Assembly (NCBI GenBank): GCA_034509425.1
Contig: JAVTVJ010001682.1
Span: forward strand, 124,001 to 188,000
Source of the DNA: Eopsaltria australis
Lineage: Eukaryota > Chordata > Aves > Passeriformes > Petroicidae
Direction: 5' to 3'
DNA length: 64,000 nucleotides
The position numbers were made by a program, and so were the translations under genes. This document shows, in pieces, positions 21,901-33,900 of this stretch (the first letter of the stretch is position 1; each line of letters begins with the position of its first letter). The notes beneath the pieces were generated by a model. It had not been told where the DNA came from and did not search any database. It saw only the letters and a list, made by a program, of their open reading frames with translations.

Positions 21901-24900
21901 GTCCCCAACAAACACCAGAATTGCTTCCTAAATCTATTTTAGCCTTTCCTGTCATGATTCCCCCTCAAGTGTGGGGTGTAAATACGAGAAAAAAAGAAGT
22001 GCAACTAGATGAACAAGTGGCTTGTTTTCCCAAGTGAAAAGCTTAATCTATGTATTTTTCAGGAGAGAAGGAAGTGAAAGAGAGCTATCCCAAAAGGAAG
22101 AGGAGATGAAGGAGAGGCAGAGGAGGTGCAGATTGCAGGAGCAGCTGGAGCAGCAGCAGCCTCAGCGCTCGGTGTGTGGGAAGCAGCCCATGGCAGAGAA
22201 CACCCCACTCCTGTTCCACATGGTCAGTGCCTCAGGGGAGGCTGGGCCTGCAGAAAGTCATTTTTATTGCTTTATTTGAAATCTGTTTGTTATGGAGCAC
22301 CATTACCTGAGGAGAGGAGCAGCCCTACAGCTCTTCTTTCACACTAAGGGAGGAGAATCCCCCACGTTCCTGTGCAGGGAGAGCTCCCCAAGCAGCTGCC
22401 CTCAGGTTCTGACCTGTCAGGGCTTGCTGAAATCTGGCCTCAGTGTCATCTACTTCACAGCAGCCAGAGTCTCCCACATGATTTTTCATAACTTTTCCTA
22501 AAAGTGAAATATTTTTACTGTCTCTGCTGAGTCCTGCCTTGTTGTCTGCCCCCAGCAGCTTTATAGTTCACTTTTGTGGGTTGGTTTTGAGGATTGTGGG
22601 TTTAATAATAGAGTTTTACTCCTGATTAATGAAATTATCCTGATTTTTCCCAAAGCCTAAACATGGCTTGGAGGACAGGGCTGTTGTTCCTTAGAAGATT
22701 TATCTCTGTCCCTGCCCTTGGCAGAGGGGTTGGAATGAGATGAGCTTTAAGATCACTCCCAACTCATTCCATGATTCTATGACAAGCAGTCCTGCTTCAT
22801 CCATGCACTGATTTTGCTGAACACAAAGCCAGGTGAGAAGGTCAGAGGAGGTGAGAAACTGCAGAATCCCCATGAATCCACCATAGTGATTTATTTGGGC
22901 TAATGCCAGTAACAAAGCTCTTTTGTCACTACAAAAGTTCAAAGACTTCCCAGCCCTAGATTTGGGGCTGGACCATTCAGGCTTGTTTTGTAAATTGATT
23001 GCTGTGGTTGTGGAGATTTGAAAGCTCATTTTATTTAGCACTGGATTAGTCAGTGAGGAGGAATAAAGGATTAAAAAGCTCCCAGCTGAGTTTCCCTCTG
23101 CCAGCCTGCTTTGACAAGGACAGCACCGTGCCCAGAGCTCTGCTTTGGAGTGTAAAGGTGGTGGATCCTTTGGATTTGCTCCACCCTGGCTGCTGGCAGG
23201 TACCACCCAATTCCAGTTAGCCCTTATTAAGATGCAGACACTCACTTGCTCCTCAGAAATCCACGTGGGCCTTGCACTCTCCTTCCTGACAATGCACCAG
23301 GCAATGCAGAATTACTCTGTGTTTGGTCATTTCCCATATTTGCTGTGCTGGTGCCAATAAAATGAGGATGAGCTGGGTGATGTGCTTTGTCTCGAGCAGA
23401 GCTCAGGGTGGATCTGTGCTGGAACTGGAGCTGTAAATATTCCCCTAAGAGATGGGATGATGTTCCAGTTGTGGCAGCAGGAACAGAGGCATTTCTCACC
23501 GGTTGTGCAAACTGCTGCCAGTGCCCAGAAAGAGGGAGAGGCACTTGTTACACAATGACAAGACAAGGGACAGGGGGCTTAGCCTGTCAGAGGGCAGGGT
23601 TAAGGTGGGATATTGAGGAGAAATTCTTCCCTGTGAGGGTGGGGAGGCCCTGGCACAGGGTGCCCAGAGAAACTGTGGCTGCCCCTGGATCTCTGGAAGT
23701 GTCCAAGGCCAGATTGGAGCAGCCTGGGATCATGGAAGGTGTCCCTGCCCATGGCAGGAGGTGGAAGGAGATGATCTTTATGGTCCTTCCACCCAAACCA
23801 TTCCATGATCCCAAAGTAAGTGCCAGCCTGCTCCAGGGGAGCCTGCCTGACCTCCCAAGGCACTGTTGGTAAAAGCAAATCAGCACAACCCATAATAACC
23901 CTGGTGTGTGTGCAACTCTGTTCTTAGTTCTTATTCAGAAATATTCATTATTAAAATTAAGAATAAAAAATATATCAACATCATCTCTCAAATCCAACAG
24001 TCCTTTATAAGATTACTTGAAATCCGCTTTGATAGCAGCATTTTTTCTTTGATTTTGAACAGGGTTTTCTTTTCTTTCTTCTTTTATGAACACAAACAGA
24101 AAAACTCGACTGTTTTGACATTTAAAACTAAAACCCTCTGTAATTTAGAAGCTATGTCTCAGTGAAAATATCTAATATCTATATATAAACATGTATATTC
24201 AAAGATCTAGCCCCAGTGTTTGACAGAGTAGCACACTTGCAAATTTGTTTTGTAAGTCCTTTGTTTTGGCAGTGATAGATGTTCAGATCTGGAACACTTG
24301 TCACAGTTTCCAGAATTCCTCTGACCATTTATAATGTACATAAATAATTGAATTGAATAATAATCAGAGGGAAAGTTTAGAAAGTCTGCAATTACTGTGG
24401 CTGAGGTGCTGGGAAAGACTGGCAAAGGAAATTAAAAAAGCTGCATTAGGGTTACATTAGAGTTCTTGTCTGAAATGTAAAAGCAGTTTTAATGTGCTGT
24501 CTCCTTTTTCTTAACCCAGTTCAGTCAAACTCTGTCCTCAGCTTCACTCTGAGAGTCAGGGTTGGGGAGAGGTAATTTGGGAGAGTGAGGATTCATTCCA
24601 GGGGTGCTTCAGCTGCTAAGAAGGGGCTGAGATGCAGTGGATTTTCAAGACATGCAGGTGCCCACTCCCTGGGAAATCAGTGGGTTCTTTCTAAGGATTC
24701 TGCCTGTCAAGTCCATGTCTTTGGGGGCTGAATTCTTGGGCAATTGGCCACCTCTTAGTTTTAAAAATAATGCAGCGAAGAACCGGATTTTTTTAATACT
24801 GTGTTTTTAATGCTGGTCTCTGCACCACATGAACTTTCAGTGAAATTTAAGACTGGGATGAGTTGATCTCTTCTGAAATTGGGCCCCTTAACCATTTTAT

Positions 24901-27900
24901 TTAAACCTTTGAATCTGGTTCAGAACTGATGTAAGCACCTAGAGTTCTGTGAAAGCCAGGAGAGTGGTGGTGTGATCCTTGCTGTAGGGTCAGGATGAAT
25001 TAATAGTTTAGAGGAACAACACAGAGTTTGTTTCAGGATTTGAGCACTGTTATTGATCAGGGAGACAGAAGGAATGCTCACAGTATGTAAAGCAGTTAAA
25101 TGGAGGATGTAAAATGAACTGGGTTTGATCTGTCACTTCATTCATCTTGCTTATTGTGGTAAGTAACTTAGTGCTGGTGTTGTTTTCCTGTCACATTCCC
25201 ATCAGGTGGGATCCAGGTAATGGTGGTGACTTTTGCCAGACCCAGAACTGAGTTTTATGTCGGGAGCAGCACAGGCAGGTTATTCTAAGGATATCACAGG
25301 ATCCCAGACTGGTTTGGGTGGGAAGGGACCTTAAATCCCATCCTGTCCCATCCCCTGCCATGGGCAGGGACACCTTCCACTATCCCAGGCTGCTCCCAGC
25401 CCTGTCCAGCCTGGCCTTGGACACTGCCAGGGATCCAGGGGCAGCCACAGCTTCTCTGGGCACCCTGTGCCAGGGCCTCCCCACCCTCCCAGGGAACAAT
25501 TCCTTCCCAATATCCCATCTTTCCCTGCCCTCTGGCAGTGGGAAGCCTTTGGGGAAGACAAAGCAGGATGTGCAGGTGAGAGCAAGGCAGGCAGGGCAGT
25601 CCCATGGTCCCCAGGGAGCAGCAGAGCAGCTCCAGTGAGGGTGGCCAGCTGGCAAATGTGTGGGAATGAGGGAGGTCCAAGATCAAGGGCAGAAAGCCAA
25701 GGCAGGGACAGGACCCAGGGCCAACCCAGTGATCACCCAGGGCTTCTGGAGTGATGGAACAGGGATGAGCTGGAGCCATAGAGTCAGAGCAGTCAGTACA
25801 GGGTCAGTGCAGGGGAGGGAGGGGAGGCCAGGCAGAGATAGAGCTGCTCTGCAGCTTGTCCAGGGCCAAGGGAAATATCTCTGCTGAGCAACCAGCTTCA
25901 CAGAGCTCCTTTCCCAGCAGCCCCATATGAAATGACACACCTGAGCTTGTGTCAGACCTGGCCTGGAACACTGCAACCAAACCTCTGCATGGCCCTGGCA
26001 CTTCCCATCCAGCCCTGGAATTAATTTAACACAGAACAAGGAGAATTGAGCTTGTATTCATCTCTTTTATTATTGGGACAAAGTAGGAGTTTTCAGCAGG
26101 GCTTCAGCTTGATTCTCCATTTATTGTTTTATCATGATATAGCAGAACAAGATAATGTTGTTGGAGAGCTATTAGGAAGCACCTTGTAACCAGCCCCTTG
26201 TAAACACAGTTTTATCTCCCTTACACAGCCAGAGTGCTTGGGAAATGAATGTGTTGACTCATACTGAAGCATCTCATTTTTCTTGGCATTCACAATCACT
26301 TTGGCTAACCTTGTATTAGTAATTATATTACCACGATCCTCATCTCATTGCAGCTTAGCCTTACAGCTGCCTTACAAAACAAAAACATCCAGGCACAACA
26401 GAGTCATTCTACCTTAACAAATAGATGATGTGGGTACTTTCCTTTCCATCTTGTAAACACAGGCTCCATCACCTTTTTGTCAAAATCAGCAGGTTCTTTC
26501 TGTTAACACACCATTGACTCAACTCACTGGTGTGAGGTGGAATTCTCAGCCACAAGATTTTCTACTTGCATTGCCACAAAATCACCAATATATTGTGGTC
26601 AAATCCTTCCTCACCCTTTGATGGCCTTATTCTCTCTTTGATCTGATATTTCTTCAGGGGAAAATCCCTGACAAAATCCATATTTACCATCCAGAGTGGT
26701 GCTGAAGTGCTGTACATTCTGCTGCTGGGACAGTTACCCTGCATCAGCACAGTCTGCCTGAAAGTAGGGATTGATTTCCAAAACTTGTACAAGTATATTT
26801 AGTTCAGTTACTGGCCCCAGAAGTTATTTTTAAGTAGGAGGTGCCTTGATCTGCAAAACGTCAGTGAAATGCTTTTGATTCTTCACCTGTCTTCCTTAAA
26901 TAGGTGCCTGTGATTGCCATTGCTGTTCCATGGGTGTTTTGATCTTTTTAAGGCAAGAGTGCTGACATCAACATTGGAAATTGCCCTTTTCTTCCATCTC
27001 TGGGTTATTCAAGGATGTTGTGGATCCCGGGATCCCAACCCAGCACTTCACCAGCTGGACCAAGGCACTTGAGCATCTCCCCAGCTCCACTGAACTGCTC
27101 ACATGACTGCACTGGGGTGATGGCCTCAGCACTATTTAAAAATACACCACTTTAATTGCTGGGTGGAAAATGAATAAAGGAAGAGGACTGTAAGAAGTCA
27201 AATTAATCTCTCTGCTTAAAGAATGGACAAAGGCCTGATCAACCACTCATGAAGGAATAGGTTTTATGCCACTTCCTTACAGAAATGCCAATTTATCCCC
27301 CAAAATGTGGTGCAGTACATCTATTTGGAGAAGCTGAGGAAACCCATAAAATCTTTTTATTATTATAACCATTTTGTGGCACAGTAGTTGAATTTTTCTG
27401 TATCTGTATTATACCAAAGGTGATCCTGGTAGCACAAATCACCCATGACCAAATGTTTTCATTGACACTGGATCAAAACAACTCTATCTATGTGAATGTA
27501 ATTATAACAGCATTTAGCCCTTGCTATTATTCTAATATAGCTTTTAAAAACACCATTAATTGTAAAAATCACCGGATATTTCCTACACTAATTTTTTTCG
27601 GACACCAGAGCTGAGTTTAGGTTGTGCTTGGCTCCAGGTGCTCTCTCTGTTGGGCTGGTGCCACAGTTGTGGCCAGCAGTGCTGTGCCCAACAGCCACCA
27701 GATGGCCCCTGAATTCCTCCTTTTTTTTTTTTTCCTGCCAGGCATTTAATGAATTCCTGAAACAAGATTAAAATCTCTTGTACTTAATGAACCCGCTCAA
27801 GAAAGGCTTAAAAATAAACTAAGGCAATTAGAGATGGAGTTAAACTTAGCACACAGAGACAGAAGGCCAAGATTCCTGTTTGTGCCACCAGTCCAGCACA

Positions 27901-30900
27901 CAGCATTTGGAATAGATGGAAGATCCCAAGGAAATGTTTTTCTAGCATGGGTGGCTGGCAGCTGGCACAGAGCCTGTGTTTCTGGCCTCCTCTTCATCTT
28001 CCCACATGGTGCCAGGGAAAGCAAACGGGGGGATTTGCTGGCACAGCACTTTGGTGGAGGAGCTGCTTCCTGCTGTCCCTGGCTGCGGGCACAAATCCCA
28101 GGAGCTGAGGCTCGGGATGGCACGGATCTGACTCAAGGATTTGCCTTAACAGGCAAGCAGAGGGTCTAGGCCTTACATGTCTGTGTTATAAACAACTCCC
28201 TCCACACAGGAGGAGTTTGCTCTCCCTGTTCCCAGAGTCAGGAATGTTATAGAAGTGCCCAGGCACTCTTAGGGCAGGTTGTACTTCCCATCCTGATGGC
28301 TCCTCTCCCCAGCCCTGCTCACACCACCAGAGCAGGTCCAAGAGCCACACAGTAAAGTTGCTTTCATAACCTTTGTCAGCTTTAAGAGGTTTTCCAGCCA
28401 AATTGCTGTAGAAATGCTCAGAACCAGGAAATTTACCTGTGCTGAATGCAACAGGATCACCAAAAAGCCATGGAGAGCCTTCCAGGTAAACCTGGAGAGC
28501 CACTCTGATGGTTCCCAGGGGCTCCCATTTCTGTGCTTTTTCCAGCTGTGAAGGAATTGAAGAACCAGGGCTGTACAAAGCAGCGAGTTCTTGCAGTGCT
28601 GTTTCTCTGCCTGTGGTTTGAAAAGGCCCCAGGATAATGTGAGATATTTAATCCTTTCTATTCCTCGGCATATCTTGGAAGTGATTAAAATGAGTTTAGG
28701 CTTTTTCCTCAATACACTCCTGCCTGAGTTTGACAGATGGGAACATTCATTGCTGTTGCTTAAGGGTAAGGTTAATACAAGGAAAAGCAGCAGAGTTTCC
28801 AGGATTCCATGCATGAGCTTGCTACCAGTAGAGGTCCTGAATACTCCTCCATTCATATTAGCAGGATGTTCACATTAAACTTGAAGACAATAATGTAAAA
28901 TGTCCATGAGCCAAATTCTGTTTCTCATCTCAGAGAGGGCAGGAGGACACAAAACCATCTCTGGGCTTTTTGTCTCCTTGGGTCCTGCTCTGTGCCAGGC
29001 CCTGTGCTGGCAGCAGGAAGAGCTGCCCTGGGTTTGCAGTGGCTCTGAACAAGTGCCAGTCACGTTTAATTACACAGAGAAACAAACACTTTGTGCCGTG
29101 ATTCTCTCTCTTGGAATCAAAATAGAATTCCCAACTCCTGGCCTTACCTCAGGGCTGTGATCACTGATGCTATTTGTAGATGAAAGGAGGCTGAACCTGC
29201 CCCTCTGTTTTTCCAAGGGGATGTACAGGCTTGGCTCTTAAAGGAACTGCAGGATTTAAACTGCACTCCTGCTTTTCCTCATGCCTTCTTGTTCAGCTTT
29301 GACTTAGGCTGGGCTCGTGTTCCAAATCAGCACACAGGGGGATAAGCTTGGTCACAACTTGTAAACACATTATTCCACAAATACTCATTATGGGGCATTA
29401 TTCTCAGTGGCAGGGAATGGAATTTGGGGCTTTATCTGAGACTATGGAGTGGAAGAATTGTGCAGTTATTTTTATTTTGCAAACACAGAGCTCTACCCAG
29501 CTCTGTGCCAAGCACCTGGAGTTCCCACCAGCTTCAGGGAACACTGTAAGCACTTAGCAGTTCTCAGGATCACAAAGGCCCAAGTTCACAGGTTTGAAGG
29601 GTTGTCTGGAGGGTGTTTTATAACTGGAAGGAAGAGCACAGAGCCTGTGACAAACTGGATACAATCCATTTTAATTGGAAGCTGACAGTCTGTAAAACAA
29701 GCCACTTCAGGTCTGCTGAAGCCTTCTGATAAAGCAGCTAAGCAGAGTTTCCTCCCCCAGACCTTTTATTTTCCTTTATTTCTTTGGGGATTTCCATAGA
29801 GTATCAGGGGAAATACATGAAAAAGATAAATAGATGGGAAGAAAAAATGAGGCTTTCCCCAAGCTGATGAACGTATGGTGAGTCATAGAACCAATCCCAA
29901 ATGGTTTGGGTTGGAAGGGACCTTAAAGAACATCTCACTCCAACCCTTTGCCATGGGCAGGGAATCTTCTGGAGTATCCAAGAAGAGCCATTTCCACAGG
30001 ATTTAAACCCAGCTTGGAGCATGTGCCAAATGCCAGCCTGGATTTCAGATGGCTGAGGACCAATTCCATGCTCTGTCCCAGCATTTCCAAGTGACCACCT
30101 GCAATTCCCTTCCCTTCAGAGGGTCTGGAAGTCCTGACCCATTTTATGTGGGGCAGGTTGGAATCCTTGGAAGAACAAGTTGTGGCAGATGCAGCTAAGA
30201 TCACACTGAAGGGGCTGAGAGGCCACAGCACTTTCAGGAGCAGGAAAGGGAACAGAGGTTAATTTGGAAAGTTTGTTGATAATCTTACACTCTTCCTCTT
30301 CAGAGCACTTTAAAGACTTTTGATAATTAATCCAGCTAGACAGGGAGCAGGATAAGGAAATATTATCCTCACTTTACAGTTCCACAGAGAAATACTTCAT
30401 TCCAGAGCCAGGACTGAGGCACAAGTTGCCAATTCCCAATCTTGTGCTCACATGAAATGTGTAAGTAATTAAACTTCCTTTACTCATTTCAGCTGCTCCT
30501 CATTAACCAGGAGTATAAACTCATTAGAGGAGGAACTTTTTGTTACATGTGCTCAGAACACCAGCACAATGAGGCTGGGAATCCTTCTGAGCCTCTCCAA
30601 GTGTTACTGGAGTGTAAACACCAATCATGGAAAAGGCACTTCTCATTTTTAATGATTATGTCTCAGAAAGCAAACAAACTCAAATAAGACTCAGTGTTAC
30701 TTTGGTTTAAATTTTAATGCACTTTTCAGGTCAGTGTTTACCTGAGCTAAGCCTTTGTCAGAAAATTTTCTCACTTCTGAAAAATAAATAAGAAATTTTA
30801 TGTTAAAAAAAGCTGTTTGTTACCAGTTATTTAAATGGGTTTTTAAACTTTGAATTAACGTTGAATTTGGACCAAAAATATTTTGATCCTGTGTGATCCA

Positions 30901-33900
30901 CAGCATCTGTCTGCTAACAAATCCTATGGACCAGACCCTTGCCTGCTGTAGAAGAGGGTTTGTTCACATCTTTGATAGATGAGCCATTAACACCAGTGAA
31001 GCAGCTGAGAATTCCCTTAGCGCAGTTAAGAGGTTTTATCCTTCATACCCAAGACTGGGAATAATTGTCCAGAGCAAGAAAACTTTCAGCAAAGACATTT
31101 TCTTTATTATTATATTTTTAACTTAAACTCCCGTGATCCGGAATGCCCAAAGTGAAGTGAAAACTATGGAGATAAGAGCAAAAAATGCTCCATTACACAG
31201 CTCCCTGAGTCCCTGCAATCTCCCTTGGCAGAGTTATCTGCTTTGGAGGATCATAATTCCTCCATTTCAGCAATCTGAGGCTCAGGCCACATCAGAAATT
31301 TCAATACCATCTTGCCTCCATCGTGTTTTTCAGATCCATAACCTCAGCATGATCCTCAGAAAGGCAATGGTGCCACAGAGTGACTCTGGTACAGAAATGC
31401 ATTTACAGAGAGACCATTCAACATCAATTGTACTCTCCTTTTTGTCAGGAAAAGTCAACTTCCTAATTCCAGAGTGTTCTGCCAGTTGCATGCAGGAACT
31501 GCAGATTCTCTCCTCATTCTCACCCGTTGCTCCCACTTTGCAGTGATAAAGCAGTTCTTTGAATGGTTTCAGGGTTTATTCCACACTTTAATGTGGAGTT
31601 TCAAACCATCTAACAGATGGCATTGTCATAATTTTTCCTTCCTCACAGAATGAAAATGAACAAACACTTGACATTTCCAATATGTCTTCATCGAATGCAA
31701 GAATTTTTAGAAGCCGTGGAACAGTGATAATCTGCTTTGCCTTAGATGGCCAGAATTGTTAAAAGTGTCCTAAAAATCCTACATTTCCCACGTGTCTGTG
31801 TGGAAAAGAGGGATATAACCACACAATCATCATGGTGATGTCTTGTAGCTCGAGCTCTGTCCACGGCAGAGTGGGAACATGGAATACCAGAGCAGCTGTG
31901 CAATGAGAGGGGAAGGTTCATTAGAGAAATTAGCTCGAGCTGCTCCAGCACTTAGAAATCAGCTCACATTTACAAACCCACAGCAGATGCATCGTTTGGC
32001 AAAAGAGTTCTGCAGTCAGTAATTTGCCATTCATCAGGGATTGCCTCTTAAATCTGGGATCCAAGCTAGGGTGCAGATGACATAGAAGGATAAATTTAGA
32101 CAGGGCTGAAAACAATTATTTTGATTAAACCTCCAGCCAATGGGAGTGAGAGTCTTCCTGTTCCTCCCCTTCCCCCTCCTGACCTCTCTGTGGTGAAGGA
32201 GGAGACTGTGTGAGTTTAGCTTCTTTTCCTTTTTCCATGCAGTGGATGTTTGGATGGAGCTTTTGCTGCTGCAGAGTCTGTTCAGTGGAGCAGGGAGGGT
32301 GTTTGGATGGAAAATGCTGCCTTGCTTCCATCTTAGTATTGGAAAAGGTGCTGGGAGGGAAATATTGAAGTTTTATTTACCTGAAAAGGAGAGACTATAT
32401 CTATTAAAGTAAAAAACTGGTTTTTCCTTGGCCTCTTCTGCCACTGGGGCCACTCCTTGGACTGGATGAGTTGATTCTGCTGGGAAATCTTTGTGAAGTT
32501 GTTGCCTGGCTCCTAAACTTTTCCTTGGTCATTCCAGCCTCTCACAGCTTTGACATTGATGTTTCCCAGTCTTTGAAACTCTTTGTCCAATCTAACATGG
32601 ATGTGTTGGAAGAGCAAGGCCAACTACTCTTTCAAAAAACATCAACAAAAGCATTATTTAACCACTCTGAGCTATTTTATTAGAAATAAAATTATGTTAA
32701 TCATGGGCTTGTGCCCACCAAGCTTTGGCTGCTGTCATCATAAGCAGCTCTAGTTTATAATAATAATAATAATATGGAGGTAATTTACCACTTTTTAAAA
32801 TGAGCTTTTTATGAATAGTATTGTCCTTTGAGATTATCGTGGAATCACAGAATGGGTTGGGTGGGAAGGACCTTAAAACTCATTTCATTCCACCCCTGCC
32901 ATGGGTAGGGACACCTTCCACTGTCCCAGGCTGCTCCAAGCCCCAGTGTCCAACCTGGCCCTGGACACTGCCAGGGATCCAGGGGCAGCCACAGCTTCTC
33001 TGGGCACCCTGTGCCAGGGCCTCCCCACCCTCCCAGGGAACAATTCCTTCCCAATATCCCATCTATCCCTACTCTCCCTCAGCCTAAGGCCACTGTGTCT
33101 CTTTAGTTCAGCACTGGTGTCACTGAGGGCTGGATTATGTGGCTGTCCTGAAGTTGTGTGGCAACTCCTGTTCCCTCATTTCCCTGTGGTGTGGACTTGG
33201 GCAGAGGTCACTCCTTGGCTGCTCCTCCTTGCACTGTTGTTATGTGAGAGTGCAAGAAAAAGGCCAGAGCAGGGGATGGAGGATGGTTGGGAAACTGAGC
33301 TGAAGGGCTGGAACTTGTAATGACATCAACTATAATTGCAAAATAAAATAGCAAGAATTTGGGAAGAGGAAATTTTATCTTATTTACTCTTTGGTAATTG
33401 TTGGCACTTGACTGCAATCAGCTGCAAGCCTATCTCTGAGTGACAGCACAATTCCAGCCAGAGCAACCAAAAATAGCCCAGCATTTGAGTAATTTTAGGC
33501 TTTTGATAACCTCATACTGTCACAAATAAAAGGCAGTGTAATGTGGGTAAATTGAACTCTCCTCTCCTGTAGGCTGGGGTAAACTGGGCAGTGCTGTGGG
33601 AAGCCGTACCCAGAAAGCACCAGCTGTATCTTCCTTCAGCCATTCTGGCCCAGAATTAAGATGGATTACCTCTTTTTTTTGTTCTTTAGTCTTAATATTT
33701 CAGGAGCTATTCGAGTTCTACACTTAGATTCCTGTTGGGGTGAGGAGGCTGGCTGAGGGAGGAGAGGGAAGGTCCCACCTTCATCAAAACTTCACTCACA
33801 AAGAACCTTTGTGAGTAAACTTCTTCTCTGATTTTGGTCAGAAAAGCCACCGAGCCCTCCCCTGCTGGGCTGAGGGAGTTTGGAATAGTTGGAGATTTCC

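Noticed and set aside
22700..23245. 181-codon minus-strand open frame
   Set aside because: Intronic, overlaps a CR1 3' end, no motif and no splice context; treated as chance.
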